Shown: positions 1 to 9,232 of the stretch, in pieces | How positions within the stretch are numbered: position 1 is the stretch's first letter | Layout of the letters: each line of letters starts with the position of its first letter | Assembly: GCF_028292365.1 (NCBI RefSeq) | Contig: NZ_JAQGMM010000365.1 | Coordinates: 1 to 40,215 of the forward strand | Direction of reading: 5' to 3' | DNA from: Caballeronia sp. | Lineage (GTDB): Bacteria; Pseudomonadota; Gammaproteobacteria; Burkholderiales; Burkholderiaceae | Length of the DNA: 40,215 nucleotides | Translations under genes and position numbers: made by a program | Notes under the pieces: generated by a model | The model's input: only the letters and a program-made list of their open reading frames with translations | What the model was told of the DNA's origin: nothing | Databases searched by the model: none

Positions 1-807
1 GTGTTGGCCAACAAGAACTCGCTTCATCGGCGTTTGCGTATCGTCGAACTTGTCCGCAAGCGTGGCGAAGTATCGGTCGACGAACTCGCTACGGCGTTCG
101 ATGTTTCCAGCGTCACGATCCGCTCGGACCTGAACTATCTGGAGCAGCAGCGCTACCTGATCCGGGCGTTTGGCAAGGCGCGCTATGTGGCGCAACGTCC
201 CGGTGAAAACGTACTGGCGGCTGTCCCTTCGAGCGCGACGCGGCAGGCTGCGGACATGGCGATTGCGCGAATGGCCGCTGATTTCATCGATGACCATGCG
301 TCGGTGTTCATGGGCGCGGGATTGATCACGCACAAGCTGCTGCCGCTGCTCGCCGACCGGGCAAACCTGGCGCTCACGCTTAATGACATTGCGATGGTGC
401 CGACCGTTCAGCGTTTCATGCGCTGCGAATTGCGCCTGACCGGCGGTTCGCTGGATGACGATTCCACCGTGCTGCTTGGGCCGGACGCCGAGCGCTCGCT
501 GTCTGCGCTGTCGCTGGATCTGGCGGTGCTGGAGGCGAGCGGCATCGATCGCGAGGGCAATTTGCTGTGCGCCGATCCGCGTCTCGCAGGCGTGTTCAAG
601 GCTGCGTTAAAAAACGCCAAACGCTGCGTGGTCGTGGCTTACCAGCCTGCGCTGCAAGGCGAAGGCGAGGTCTTCTGCCACCTCAGCCGCCTGGGCGGAC
701 TGGTGCTCGATGACGCCATCGACCCGCCGACACTCGATCTGATTCTCAAAGCCGGACTGGATGTGCATCGGCGAGAAGAAGGGATTCTTGAATTTCGTAA
801 TCAGTAA
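1..807 (+). CDS. DeoR/GlpR-family transcriptional regulator of the sugar operon
   Basis: This is a likely repressor of the downstream sugar transport and catabolism genes. Residues about 8-62 form a DeoR-type winged helix-turn-helix (RLRIVELVRKRGEVSVDELA, then SVTIRSDLNYLE). Residues about 80-260 resemble the sugar-phosphate sensing domain of the family, which usually binds a phosphorylated sugar intermediate. The length of 268 aa is slightly above the usual 250-260. It lies 27 bp upstream of the substrate-binding gene on the same strand, so autoregulation of one operon is likely. The GTG start is the first base of the window, so I cannot check its ribosome site or exclude an upstream start. 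The family call is firm; the effector is unknown. Confidence 0.85.
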   Translation: MLANKNSLHRRLRIVELVRKRGEVSVDELATAFDVSSVTIRSDLNYLEQQRYLIRAFGKARYVAQRPGENVLAAVPSSATRQAADMAIARMAADFIDDHASVFMGAGLITHKLLPLLADRANLALTLNDIAMVPTVQRFMRCELRLTGGSLDDDSTVLLGPDAERSLSALSLDLAVLEASGIDREGNLLCADPRLAGVFKAALKNAKRCVVVAYQPALQGEGEVFCHLSRLGGLVLDDAIDPPTLDLILKAGLDVHRREEGILEFRNQ

Positions 808-834
808 CCCTAAACAATAACTGGAGACAATCAC

Positions 835-1731
835 ATGTTTCGTCGTCGTTCAATTTTTGCCGTTCTCGTCGCCACGTTCGCCGCAACCGCAACTGCCGCT
901 CACGCCGCCGATATAAAGATTGGCGCATCGCTGCTCACGCAACAACACCCGTTCTACGTCGAGCTTGCCAATGCGATGAAGGCGGAAGCCGCGAAGGATC
1001 ACGCGCAAATCGATATCGCGATTGCGAATCAGGACCTGAGCAAGCAGATTGCCGACGTCCAGGATTTCGTGACGAAAAAGGTCGATGTGATCGTGATCTC
1101 GCCGGTCGATTCCAAAGGCGTGAAAGCTGCCGTGCTGACGGCGCAGCGCGCGGGGATTCCCGTGATCACCGTCGATATCAGCGCGCAAGGCGTTGAAGTC
1201 GCGTCGCACATTGCTACCGATAACTACGCAGGCGGCCTGCAAGCCGGCACGCTGATGTGCAAGGTGCTGGGCGGCAAGGGCAAGGTCGGCGTGATCGACT
1301 ATCCGACGGTTCAATCGGTGATCGACCGCGTAACGGGCTTCAAGAAGGCGCTGGAAGCATGTCCCGATGTGAAGATCGTCGCGATACAACCGGGCATTAC
1401 GCGCGCCGATGCGTTGAGCGCTGCGCAGAACATGCTGCAGGCGAATCCCGATCTCGCGGGCATCTTCGGTTTCGGCGACGATGCTGCAATGGCCGCGGCG
1501 GTCGCCGGCAAATCGGCGGGGAATCACGTGAAGGTGATCGGCTTCGACGGCATGCCGGAAGCACGCGCAGCGGTGGACAAGAACCCGAACTTCGTTGGCG
1601 TGATCCGCCAGTATCCGGACAAGATGGGCGCGCTCGCCGTGGACACCGCCGTGAAGGTCGCAGAAAAGCAATCCGTGCCGAAGCTGCAACCGGTGACGCC
1701 GGGTCAGTACTTGAATGCGTCGGTGAAATGA
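835..1731 (+). CDS. Sugar ABC transporter periplasmic substrate-binding protein (RbsB-like)
   Basis: This is a periplasmic sugar receptor that delivers its ligand to the permease and ATPase encoded next. Residues 1-24 form a Sec signal peptide (basic FRRR, hydrophobic core, cleavage near AHAAD). The mature part follows the periplasmic-binding-protein type 1 pattern of ribose receptors: DIKIGASLLTQQHPFYVEL, a VDVIVISPVDS segment and an IFGFGDDAAMAAA segment. The 298 aa length is normal. The ATG follows CTGGAG at good spacing, and the stop overlaps the ATPase start as ATGA. The sugar cannot be read from sequence; the kinase and GatZ neighbours point to a hexitol or ketohexose such as galactitol, altritol or tagatose (inference). 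Confidence 0.9.
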   Translation: MFRRRSIFAVLVATFAATATAAHAADIKIGASLLTQQHPFYVELANAMKAEAAKDHAQIDIAIANQDLSKQIADVQDFVTKKVDVIVISPVDSKGVKAAVLTAQRAGIPVITVDISAQGVEVASHIATDNYAGGLQAGTLMCKVLGGKGKVGVIDYPTVQSVIDRVTGFKKALEACPDVKIVAIQPGITRADALSAAQNMLQANPDLAGIFGFGDDAAMAAAVAGKSAGNHVKVIGFDGMPEARAAVDKNPNFVGVIRQYPDKMGALAVDTAVKVAEKQSVPKLQPVTPGQYLNASVK

Positions 1732-3263
1732 ACACGGTTTTAAAACCTCGCCCGACCGTGCCGCTGCTCGAGTTGCGCGGCATCGCGAAATCGTTCGGTC
1801 CGGTCGAGGCGATTAAAGACGTCTCGCTCTCGATCCTGCCGGGCCGCGTGCATACGCTGCTCGGCGAGAACGGTGCGGGCAAGTCCACGCTGATGAAGAT
1901 TCTCGCGGGCGTTCATGCGCCCACGCGTGGCGAGATATTCCTGAATGGATCGCTGGCCACGTTCGCGAATCCCGGCGAGTCGCAGAAGGCGGGCATCGCG
2001 ATCATTTATCAGGAGCTCAGTCTCGCGAAGAACCTGAGCGTGGCCGAGAACATGTTCGCGGGGCACGAGCCGCGGCGTTTTGGTGTCGTCGATTTCAAGC
2101 GTTTGTATGCGCAAGCGCAGACGTTGCTGGATGACCTGGGTATCGATATTGACGCCACCGCGCCGGTTTCGCGACTGTCCATGGCGCAGCGCCAGCTCGT
2201 GGAAATTGCCAAGGCGCTGAGCCGCGATGCATCGCTGGTGATCATGGACGAACCTACGTCTTCGCTCAGCGACCGCGAAGCCGAGATCCTTTTTCATATC
2301 GTCACGAAGCTGACGGCGAAGGGCGCGGCGGTCGTGTATATCTCGCACCGGATGGACGAGATCATGCGTATCTCCGACGACATCTCGGTCATGCGCGACG
2401 GCCGTTACATCGCGACCTTGCAGAAGGACCAGACGACCATCGGTGCATTGATCGCGATGATGGTCGGCCGCGAAATGAACGATGTGTATCCGCGCCGTGA
2501 GACGCCTTATACCTGTCCTTCGTTGCCGTTGCTGAAGGTGAATAACCTCACGCTCGCCGGTCAATTCGAAGACATCAGTTTCCAGATTCACGCGGGCGAG
2601 ATCCTCGGCTTCTTTGGACTGATCGGCGCGGGGCGCTCGGAGGTGATGAAGGCGTTGTTCGGCATCGGCCGGCCAAGCGGCGAGATCACCATGAGCGGCA
2701 AGCGCCTGAAATTGCGTAATCCCGCGCACGCCATTCGCGAGGGCATTGCGTTCGTCACGGAAGACCGCAAGCACGAAGGCCTGGTGCTGATGCATTCGAT
2801 TGCCAACAACGTGACAATGGCGAGTTTCGAAGAACACGGTTCGCGTTTTGGCATCCTGAATCGCCGCTTCGAACGCGAAGAAACCGCGAACGCGATCACG
2901 CGCATGAATATCCGTGCATCGGGGCCGTTTCAGGCGGTTGGAAACCTGAGCGGCGGCAATCAGCAGAAAGTGGTGTTCTCGAAATGGCTGGCGTTGAAAC
3001 CCAAGGTCCTGATCCTCGATGAACCCACGCGCGGCGTCGACGTTGGCGCAAAGTTCGAAATCTATCGAGTGATCCGCGAGTTGGCTGCGAGCGGGACCGC
3101 GATCATTCTTGTCTCGTCGGAATTGCCGGAAGCGCTCGCCATGAGCGATCGCCTCGTCGTGATGCGCGAGAAGCGCATCGTCCATGAATTTGATGCGCAC
3201 GCTGGATTGCCCATCACGCAAGAAGAAGTGATGTCGTACGCAACGGGAGCCACAACAGCATGA
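1728..3263 (+). CDS. Sugar ABC transporter ATP-binding protein, double ATPase (RbsA-like)
   Basis: This is a cytoplasmic ATPase of 511 aa with two fused nucleotide-binding domains, as in RbsA/MglA. The N-terminal domain has Walker A GENGAGKS (residues 47-54), a degenerate signature LSMAQRQ, and Walker B VIMDEPTSSLS. The C-terminal domain has the family's usual degenerate Walker A (FGLIGAGRSE), a strong signature LSGGNQQK, and Walker B LILDEPTRGVDVG. The reading frame is open further upstream, but the ATG at 1728 overlaps the receptor stop as ATGA and begins the normal RbsA N-terminus, so I chose it. Its own stop overlaps the permease start in the same way, which indicates translational coupling. 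Confidence 0.93.
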   Translation: MNTVLKPRPTVPLLELRGIAKSFGPVEAIKDVSLSILPGRVHTLLGENGAGKSTLMKILAGVHAPTRGEIFLNGSLATFANPGESQKAGIAIIYQELSLAKNLSVAENMFAGHEPRRFGVVDFKRLYAQAQTLLDDLGIDIDATAPVSRLSMAQRQLVEIAKALSRDASLVIMDEPTSSLSDREAEILFHIVTKLTAKGAAVVYISHRMDEIMRISDDISVMRDGRYIATLQKDQTTIGALIAMMVGREMNDVYPRRETPYTCPSLPLLKVNNLTLAGQFEDISFQIHAGEILGFFGLIGAGRSEVMKALFGIGRPSGEITMSGKRLKLRNPAHAIREGIAFVTEDRKHEGLVLMHSIANNVTMASFEEHGSRFGILNRRFEREETANAITRMNIRASGPFQAVGNLSGGNQQKVVFSKWLALKPKVLILDEPTRGVDVGAKFEIYRVIRELAASGTAIILVSSELPEALAMSDRLVVMREKRIVHEFDAHAGLPITQEEVMSYATGATTA

Positions 3264-4252
3264 ACCCCACACAACTCAGTGGCGCCGCATCCACGCGGCG
3301 CTCGCACGCAAGCGGTGCGCTACAACGCGCGCTCAGGCACTACGGCGGGATCGTCGTCGGGCTGATCGTCCTGTGCGGATTTTTCTGGGCGTTATCGCCC
3401 AACTTCATGTCGGTGAACAACCTCGTGAACGTGGTGATGCAGGTTTCCATCATCGCCATACTTGGATTCGGCATGACGTACGTGCTTCTGCTGGGCGATA
3501 TCGACCTGTCGGTTGGTGCAACCATGGCGCTGGTCGGCACCGTCTGCGCATTTGCGCTGGAGCATGGTGCGTCCCCCTTCATGGCCGTGCTCGCCGCCAT
3601 GGGCACCGGGCTTGTTTTAGGGGCCGTGAACGGCTCATTGACCGCCTTGCTCACAATCCCGTCGTTTATTGTCACGGTCGCCACCATGGGCGTTTTTCGG
3701 GGTTTGGCCTACCTGACGTCGAATGGCGTGCCCATTTCTATCGACGACGACCGCTTCGCTTTCCTCGGCAACGGCCTTGTGCTGGGCATTCCGCTGCCGA
3801 TCTGGATTCTCGCGGTGCTGCTGCTGTTGAATCACTTCGTGCTCTCGCGTACCGTATTCGGACGCAAGGCGTATCTGGCGGGAGGAAATCGCGAGGCGGC
3901 TCTGTATTCGGGTATCGATGTAAACAGGCTGCGAATCATGATTTTCATGATCTCGGGTTTGCTCGCAAGTATTGGCGGCGTGCTGATGACGTCGCGGCTT
4001 TATTCGGCGCAGCCGAATGCGGGAATTGGCTATGAACTCGATGCCATCGCCGCCGCCGTGCTCGGCGGAACGAGTCTCTCGGGCGGTTACGGAACGATCA
4101 CCGGGACGCTGATCGGCGCGCTGATTATCGGCGTTATCAACAACGGGATGAACCTGCTCAGCGTTCCGTATTTCTATCAACTCATCGTGAAAGGCATCGT
4201 GATTCTGGTCGCGGTGTGTATCGATGTTCAAACAAAGAAACGTCATGCCTAA
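3260..4252 (+). CDS. Sugar ABC transporter permease (RbsC-like)
   Basis: This is the inner-membrane channel subunit of the sugar importer, 330 aa. It is strongly hydrophobic with about 8-10 membrane segments. It carries the RbsC/BPD_transp_2 signatures: GFGMTYVLLLGDIDLSVGA in the first third and AAVLGGTSLSGGYGTITGT near residue 270, the coupling region that contacts the ATPase. The ATGA overlap with the ATPase gene fixes the start. The last codons overlap the start of the sugar-kinase gene. The family is certain; the substrate is not. Confidence 0.92.
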   Translation: MNPTQLSGAASTRRSHASGALQRALRHYGGIVVGLIVLCGFFWALSPNFMSVNNLVNVVMQVSIIAILGFGMTYVLLLGDIDLSVGATMALVGTVCAFALEHGASPFMAVLAAMGTGLVLGAVNGSLTALLTIPSFIVTVATMGVFRGLAYLTSNGVPISIDDDRFAFLGNGLVLGIPLPIWILAVLLLLNHFVLSRTVFGRKAYLAGGNREAALYSGIDVNRLRIMIFMISGLLASIGGVLMTSRLYSAQPNAGIGYELDAIAAAVLGGTSLSGGYGTITGTLIGALIIGVINNGMNLLSVPYFYQLIVKGIVILVAVCIDVQTKKRHA

Positions 4253-5219
4253 TTCAAACGGTGTTCCCTCCAGGAAGCCCGGCACCATCGTCGCGATGGG
4301 CGAGATTCTTGTCGAAATCATGGCCACTAAAATTGGCCAGAGCTTTCGTGAGCCAGGCACGCTCATTGGCCCGTTCGCCAGCGGCGCGCCAGCCATTTTC
4401 ATCGATCAGGTTGCGAAGCTCGGCAGTCCGTGCGCGATGATCGGCTGCGTCGGCGATGACGATTTCGGCGTGCTCAACGTCGAACGATTGCGCGGAGATG
4501 GCGTGGATGTGTCCGGTATCGCAGTGCTGAAAGACGCGACCACGGGCAGCGCGTTCGTCACCTACCGCGAAGACGGCGATCGCGATTTCATCTACAACAT
4601 TACGAATAGCGCGTCGGCGCAGTTGTCGGTCGCGAATCTGCGGGACGACCTGCTTGCAAAGTGCGGCAACTTCCATGTGATGGGGTCGTCGCTGTTCTCG
4701 TTCAGGATCATCGAAGCGATGAAGCAGGCGATTGAAACGGTGAAGACGAACGGCGGCACGGTGAGTTTCGATCCGAACATCCGCAAGGAAATGCTGCGGA
4801 TTCCCGAGATGCGCGACGCGCTCGATTTCATTCTCGACTACACCGATGTCTTCCTGCCGAGCGGTCACGAAGTGACCCTGTTGGCGAGCGCGACATCGGA
4901 GCGTGGCGCGATTGATGAACTGCTGAAGCGCGGTGTGAAAGAAGTGATCGTGAAGCGCGGCGCTGAGGGTTGCAGTTACTTCGATGCCAACGGCGAGACG
5001 CATCGTCCCGCGTTCAAAGCGCAGGAACTCGATCCGACCGGCGCGGGCGATTGCTTCGGCGCCACGTATATCAGCTGCCGCGCGCAGGGCATGGATGTGG
5101 ACGCGGCGTTGAAATATGCGTGTGCAAGCGGCGCGCGGGCGGTCGGCGTGAAGGGCCCAATGGAAGGAACCGCGACGTTCGCCGAACTGGACGCATTCTT
5201 GAAGACAGCCACGGAGTGA
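4245..5219 (+). CDS. PfkB-family carbohydrate kinase (possible tagatose kinase)
   Basis: This ATP-dependent sugar kinase of the ribokinase/PfkB fold has 324 aa from the chosen start. The N-terminal signature ...CVGDDDFGV and the C-terminal PfkB signature DPTGAGDCFGATY, which holds the catalytic Asp and anion hole, are both present. An in-frame ATG at 4224 would add seven residues but lies deeper inside the permease gene without a ribosome site. The ATG at 4245 overlaps the permease end by only 8 bp and is preceded by AAAGAAA. The gene is followed 4 bp later by a GatZ-family gene, which suggests the product makes a hexulose 6-phosphate (inference). Fructokinase or 2-keto-3-deoxygluconate kinase activity cannot be excluded by sequence alone. 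Confidence 0.85.
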   Translation: MPNSNGVPSRKPGTIVAMGEILVEIMATKIGQSFREPGTLIGPFASGAPAIFIDQVAKLGSPCAMIGCVGDDDFGVLNVERLRGDGVDVSGIAVLKDATTGSAFVTYREDGDRDFIYNITNSASAQLSVANLRDDLLAKCGNFHVMGSSLFSFRIIEAMKQAIETVKTNGGTVSFDPNIRKEMLRIPEMRDALDFILDYTDVFLPSGHEVTLLASATSERGAIDELLKRGVKEVIVKRGAEGCSYFDANGETHRPAFKAQELDPTGAGDCFGATYISCRAQGMDVDAALKYACASGARAVGVKGPMEGTATFAELDAFLKTATE

Positions 5220-5223
5220 TGTC

Positions 5224-6507
5224 ATGAATTCGATCGTCTCGCGTTTGAGCAATGCACATCCGGCGTCGGCGTGGCTTGCCGGCATCTATTCGATTTGTTC
5301 CGCGCATCCGTGGGTGCTGGAGGCGGCCATGCGGCAGGCGCTGGAAGACGAGACGCCGTTGTTGATCGAATCGACATCGAATCAGGTCGATCAGTACGGC
5401 GGTTATACGGGCATGAAGCCCGCTGATTTTGTGGACTTCGTGCGTTCAATTGCTGAACGGGTCGGCTTTCCGCATGAGCACCTGATTCTTGGCGGCGATC
5501 ACCTTGGCCCAAACGCGTGGCGCCATCTTCCCGCTGAAGAGGCGATGCAACGCGCTGATGCGTTGATCGATGCGTATGCGTCCGCGGGATTCACGAAAAT
5601 TCACCTCGATACCAGCATGTCGTGCGGCGACGATCCTGAGCGTTTATCAGATGCGGTCGTGGCGGCAAGGGCAGCGCGCTTGTGCGCGGTAGCGGAGGCC
5701 GCGGTGAAACGCGCGGGTCTGGGCGTGAGTCCTGTGTACGTGATCGGCACCGAAGTACCTGTGCCGGGCGGCGCGGCGGAAGAGCTGGATATCGTGGAGC
5801 CGACATCGCGTGAAGCGGCGATTGAAACGGCTTTGGTCCACAGACAAGCGTGGCAAGAACACGGCGTGGAAGATACATGGCCGCGCGTGATCGCGCTTGT
5901 CGTGCAACCCGGCGTGGAGTTCGATCACACGAAGGTGATCGATTATGTGCCGGCGCGCGCGGAGTCGTTAAAGAGCGCACTCGATGATCTGCCGGGCATG
6001 GTATTCGAAGCGCATTCCACGGATTACCAAACGTCTGAAGCGCTGACTGCTTTAGTCCGCGACGGTTTCCGCATTCTCAAGGTCGGTCCGGGCGTGACGT
6101 TCGCATTGCGCGAGGCGTTGTACGCTTTGGCGGATATCGAAACGCAGTTGGTTTCAGAGAGCAAGCGATCGAATCTACGCGCTGTGGTCGAGCGCGTGAT
6201 GCTGAGCAAACCGGGTTACTGGGAAAAGTATTATCACGGCGATGCCGAACAGCAACGCGTGTTACGCACCTACAGTTATAGCGACCGCGTGCGTTATTAC
6301 TGGGCGGATCCGGAGATCGGTGCGGCGGCGCAAACGCTGCTCGATAACCTGAGCGCTCTGAAGATTCCGGAGAACTTGCTCAGCCAGTTCTTGCCGGACC
6401 AGTATTGGGCGGTGCGGCGTGGTCAGTTGAAAAACGAGCCGCACGCGCTGGTGCAAGATCGCGTGCGGCAGGTTATTCGAACGTACGCGGCGGCGTGCCG
6501 CGCATAA
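5224..6507 (+). CDS. GatZ/KbaZ-family protein (tagatose-6-phosphate 4-epimerase or tagatose-bisphosphate aldolase accessory subunit)
   Basis: The 427 aa length matches the GatZ/KbaZ family (about 420). Recognisable blocks include the N-terminal GIYSICSAHPWVLEAAMRQA, the metal-site-like LILGGDHLGPNAW near residue 95, and HLDTSMSCGDDP near 130. In enteric bacteria GatZ stabilises the class II aldolase GatY. No gatY-like gene is present in this operon as far as seen. GatZ-family members acting without GatY are described as D-tagatose 6-phosphate 4-epimerases in galactitol and altritol catabolism, and the adjacent PfkB kinase fits that role (inference). The ATG follows GGAG, 4 bp after the kinase stop. 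The 3' end lies 21 bp from the convergent dut gene with no terminator visible between them. Confidence 0.85.
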   Translation: MNSIVSRLSNAHPASAWLAGIYSICSAHPWVLEAAMRQALEDETPLLIESTSNQVDQYGGYTGMKPADFVDFVRSIAERVGFPHEHLILGGDHLGPNAWRHLPAEEAMQRADALIDAYASAGFTKIHLDTSMSCGDDPERLSDAVVAARAARLCAVAEAAVKRAGLGVSPVYVIGTEVPVPGGAAEELDIVEPTSREAAIETALVHRQAWQEHGVEDTWPRVIALVVQPGVEFDHTKVIDYVPARAESLKSALDDLPGMVFEAHSTDYQTSEALTALVRDGFRILKVGPGVTFALREALYALADIETQLVSESKRSNLRAVVERVMLSKPGYWEKYYHGDAEQQRVLRTYSYSDRVRYYWADPEIGAAAQTLLDNLSALKIPENLLSQFLPDQYWAVRRGQLKNEPHALVQDRVRQVIRTYAAACRA

Positions 6508-6528
6508 GGCTTTTAGCTGCCCTAAGGC

Positions 6529-6975
6529 TCAGTGCTTGCCCGTGCTGCCGAAACCACCGTCGCCGCGCTCGCTCTGGGCGAAGTCATCGACAATATTAAA
6601 CGTCGCCTGCACCACCGGCACAATCACCATTTGCGCGAGGCGTTCGAGCGGGTTCAGCGTGAACGCAGTCGCGCCGCGATTCCACGTCGAGATCATCAGC
6701 TGACCTTGATAATCCGAGTCGATCAACCCGACCAGATTCCCCAGCACCACGCCATGCTTATGGCCCAAGCCTGAACGCGGAAGAATCACCGCCGCGTAAC
6801 CCGGATCTTCGATATGAATCGCCAGGCCCGTGGGCACCAGCACCGTCTGGCCGGGTTCGAGCGTAATGGCTTCGTCCAGGCACGCACGCAGGTCGAGTCC
6901 GGCACTGCCGGGCGTGGCGTAGGCGGGCAGATAGTCGCGCATGCGCGCATCGAGGATCTTGATGTCGAGTTTCAT
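6529..6975 (-). CDS. dut: dUTP diphosphatase (dUTPase)
   Basis: The enzyme hydrolyses dUTP to dUMP and pyrophosphate, supplying thymidylate precursor and keeping uracil out of DNA. It is a trimeric-type dUTPase of 148 aa with all the motifs: [12 protein letters not shown] (motif 1), [11 protein letters not shown] (motif 2), [13 protein letters not shown] (motif 3, catalytic Asp), ERLAQMV (motif 4) and the C-terminal Gly-rich arm [12 protein letters not shown] (motif 5). The start ATG overlaps the stop of the upstream flavin oxidoreductase as ATGA, so it is translated within the minus-strand block. Its association with coaBC is common in proteobacteria. Confidence 0.97.
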   Translation of the reverse strand: MKLDIKILDARMRDYLPAYATPGSAGLDLRACLDEAITLEPGQTVLVPTGLAIHIEDPGYAAVILPRSGLGHKHGVVLGNLVGLIDSDYQGQLMISTWNRGATAFTLNPLERLAQMVIVPVVQATFNIVDDFAQSERGDGGFGSTGKH

Positions 6976-7985
6976 GAGGTCTGTTTGTTGAGTTCGAATG
7001 CTTCAGCCAGCAGTTCATACGAGCGCATGCGCGCCGGATAACTTCCTGCAACGGTCAGCACGATCAGTTCGTCGGCGTCGAAGCGTTGCTGGAGTTCATG
7101 CAATTGTTCGGTCACGCGTTCCGGCGTGCCAATGATGCTGCGATTCTTTTCGCGCGCGATGACGCTCAGTTCACGTTCACCGAATGCCTGATTTGCTCCT
7201 TGTGCGATCGATGGAATCGGCATGTTCAGCCCATACGCCATCTGCACGCGACGTAAGTCGACCGCGCGTTCCAGCGCGGCGGCTTCCGTTTCGGTATCGG
7301 CGCAAATCACGAACACGGCCGCAGCGAGGTAGGGCGTTGATCCATTCCGCGATACAAACCGCTCGCGATACGCCTCCGCCACCCGATGCCCATACTGCGC
7401 GTTGATGAAATGCGCGAACGCGAAACGAATGCCGAGCTGCGCCGCGAGCAGGCCGCCGAAGTCGCTGGAACCGAGCATCCATAACTCGGGGCGTGTGGCA
7501 ATTTCCGGCTGCAGCAACACGCCATGCGCGAGGTGATCCTCGGGCAGCGTACCGTCGAACAGGCCGACGAGTTCGCCCACTTGTTGCGGGAAAATATCGC
7601 CGCGATTGTAGTCGCCTGCCGCCACCGCTTGCGCGGTGCGCATGTCACCGCCGGGTGCACGCCCGACGCCCAGGTCCACGCGATTCGGGAACAGTGCTTC
7701 GAGCATCAGGAACTGTTCGGCGACCTTGAACGAGCTGTAGTACGGCAGCATGACGCCGCCCGAGCCAATCCGGATTCGCTGTGTGATGCTGCCAATACGC
7801 GCAAGCATGACCTCAGGGCATGGATTCGATACCCCGTACAAACCGTGATGCTCGGCGCACCAGTAACGCGTATAACCGAGGTCATCGGCAAGACGCGCGA
7901 GATCGAGCGTGGCCGCGATTGCGTCGGCAGTGCTATGACCGTGAATGACCGGCGTTTGATCGAGTACGGAGAGTTTCGTCGTCAT
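6972..7985 (-). CDS. LLM-class flavin-dependent oxidoreductase (luciferase-like monooxygenase)
   Basis: This is a 337 aa TIM-barrel protein of the bacterial luciferase family that typically uses FMNH2 or F420. Visible blocks are [20 protein letters not shown] (residues about 29-48), [39 protein letters not shown], and [19 protein letters not shown]. This pattern matches the common proteobacterial group of luciferase-family oxidoreductases whose substrates are mostly unknown. It lies between coaBC and dut in the same direction, with dut translationally coupled to it. No convincing ribosome site precedes its ATG, and a short tandem repeat fills the 29 bp gap to coaBC. Confidence 0.88.
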   Translation of the reverse strand: MTTKLSVLDQTPVIHGHSTADAIAATLDLARLADDLGYTRYWCAEHHGLYGVSNPCPEVMLARIGSITQRIRIGSGGVMLPYYSSFKVAEQFLMLEALFPNRVDLGVGRAPGGDMRTAQAVAAGDYNRGDIFPQQVGELVGLFDGTLPEDHLAHGVLLQPEIATRPELWMLGSSDFGGLLAAQLGIRFAFAHFINAQYGHRVAEAYRERFVSRNGSTPYLAAAVFVICADTETEAAALERAVDLRRVQMAYGLNMPIPSIAQGANQAFGERELSVIAREKNRSIIGTPERVTEQLHELQQRFDADELIVLTVAGSYPARMRSYELLAEAFELNKQTS

Positions 7986-7993
7986 GGTTTGAT

Positions 7994-8018
7994 CGATGCC
8001 CTAAAAGCGATGCCCTAA
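7994..8018. repeat. Short tandem repeat between coaBC and the flavin oxidoreductase
   Basis: The 11-mer CGATGCCCTAA occurs at 7994-8004 and again at 8008-8018, a period of 14 bp. The second copy contains the coaBC stop codon (TAG on the minus strand, 8015-8017). The first lies just upstream of the oxidoreductase start. It looks like a small local duplication at the gene junction. Confidence 0.6.
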
Positions 8019-9232
8019 GACAGCAGCGAACCGCCACGTGGCGCCCGCTTCGCAATCTCGCTGATCAGCAACTTCGCGAGCAGTTTTTTATCGGCGCGTG
8101 GCAGGCGCGTGATTCCCGATGCTTCGAACAGGATGACTTCGTTGTCGTCGAGGCCGAACGTCAGCGGTCCAAGATTGCCGATCAGCAGCGGCACATTCTT
8201 GCGTGCGCGCTTCTCCTCGCCATGCACCTCGAGGTCCCCGCTTTCCGCCGCGAAACCAACGCAATACGGCGGGTTCGGCAAACGCGCGACGGTCGCGAGA
8301 ATGTCTGGATTTTCGACGAACGTGAAGCTGGGCATTGGCTGATTGGCGGTCTTCTTGATCTTGTGCTCACTCAGGTTGTCCACGCGCCAATCCGCGACTG
8401 CTGCCACCGCGATAAAGATGTCCGCGTCCGGTGTGGCGTGCAACACCGCGTCGTGCATTTGCTGCGCGGTCTGCACATCTTCGCGATAAACACCCCAAGG
8501 CGTTTCCAGCGCAACCGGGCCGGCCACGAGATGCACGTCGGCGCCGGCCTGAGCGGCCGCGCGTGCGAGCGCGAAGCCCATCTTGCCGGACGAGCGGTTG
8601 GTGATGCCGCGCACGGGATCGAGCGGCTCGAAGGTCGGACCGGCCGTAATCAACACGCGATGCCCCTGCAGGATCTTCGGCTGGAAGAACGCGCAGATGG
8701 CTTCGAATGTTGCGGAGGGTTCCAGCATCCGGCCATCGCCCACTTCGCCGCACGCTTGCGCGCCGGAATCGGGCCCAAGCACTTGCACGCCATCGGCTCG
8801 CAATTGCGCGACGTTGCGTTGCGTTGCCGGGTTCTGCCACATCTGCCGGTTCATCGCGGGTACGACGAGCAGCGGACAATCGCGCGCCACGCACAGCGTT
8901 GAGAGCAGGTCGTCGCAATTGCCATGCGCGAGCTTGGCGATGAAGTCGGTGGAGGCGGGCGCGATCACGATTGCATCGGCTTCACGCGATAAATCGATAT
9001 GCGCCATGTTGTTCGCAATCCGCGCGTCCCATTGCGACGTGTACACGGGGCGCCCGGACAGCGCCTGCATGGTGACGGGCGTGATGAATTGCGTGGCGGC
9101 CTCTGTCATGACGATCTGCACGGTCGCGCCGGCTTTCACCAGCAGACGCGTGAGTTCGGCGATCTTGTAGCACGCGATACCGCCTGACAGCCCAAGTACG
9201 AGATGCTTTCCTGCGAGTTCTGCGTTGTCCAA
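8015..9232 (-). CDS. coaBC: Bifunctional phosphopantothenoylcysteine decarboxylase / phosphopantothenate-cysteine ligase
   Basis: This enzyme carries out two steps of coenzyme A synthesis: ligation of cysteine to 4'-phosphopantothenate (CoaB), then FMN-dependent decarboxylation (CoaC). The N-terminal flavoprotein domain is recognised by LVLGLSGGIACYK, a conserved His in MAHIDLSREADA, and PAMNRQMWQNPATQRN (PXMNXXMW motif). The CoaB domain starts near VLITAGPTFEPLDPVRGITNRSSGKMG. The frame is open to a TTG at 9256, but the TTG at 9232 has a clear GGAGG six bases upstream and gives 405 aa, the usual length. No ATG or GTG competes. The gene starts 30 bp downstream of lspA. Confidence 0.95.
   Translation of the reverse strand: MDNAELAGKHLVLGLSGGIACYKIAELTRLLVKAGATVQIVMTEAATQFITPVTMQALSGRPVYTSQWDARIANNMAHIDLSREADAIVIAPASTDFIAKLAHGNCDDLLSTLCVARDCPLLVVPAMNRQMWQNPATQRNVAQLRADGVQVLGPDSGAQACGEVGDGRMLEPSATFEAICAFFQPKILQGHRVLITAGPTFEPLDPVRGITNRSSGKMGFALARAAAQAGADVHLVAGPVALETPWGVYREDVQTAQQMHDAVLHATPDADIFIAVAAVADWRVDNLSEHKIKKTANQPMPSFTFVENPDILATVARLPNPPYCVGFAAESGDLEVHGEEKRARKNVPLLIGNLGPLTFGLDDNEVILFEASGITRLPRADKKLLAKLLISEIAKRAPRGGSLLS

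Noticed and set aside
1740..3272. A 510-codon open frame on the minus strand across the sugar ATPase gene
   Set aside because: It is antisense to a clear RbsA-type protein, its translation is Arg/His-rich with no domain, and such frames are common in high-GC DNA. The same applies to 850-1689 and 14487-15956.
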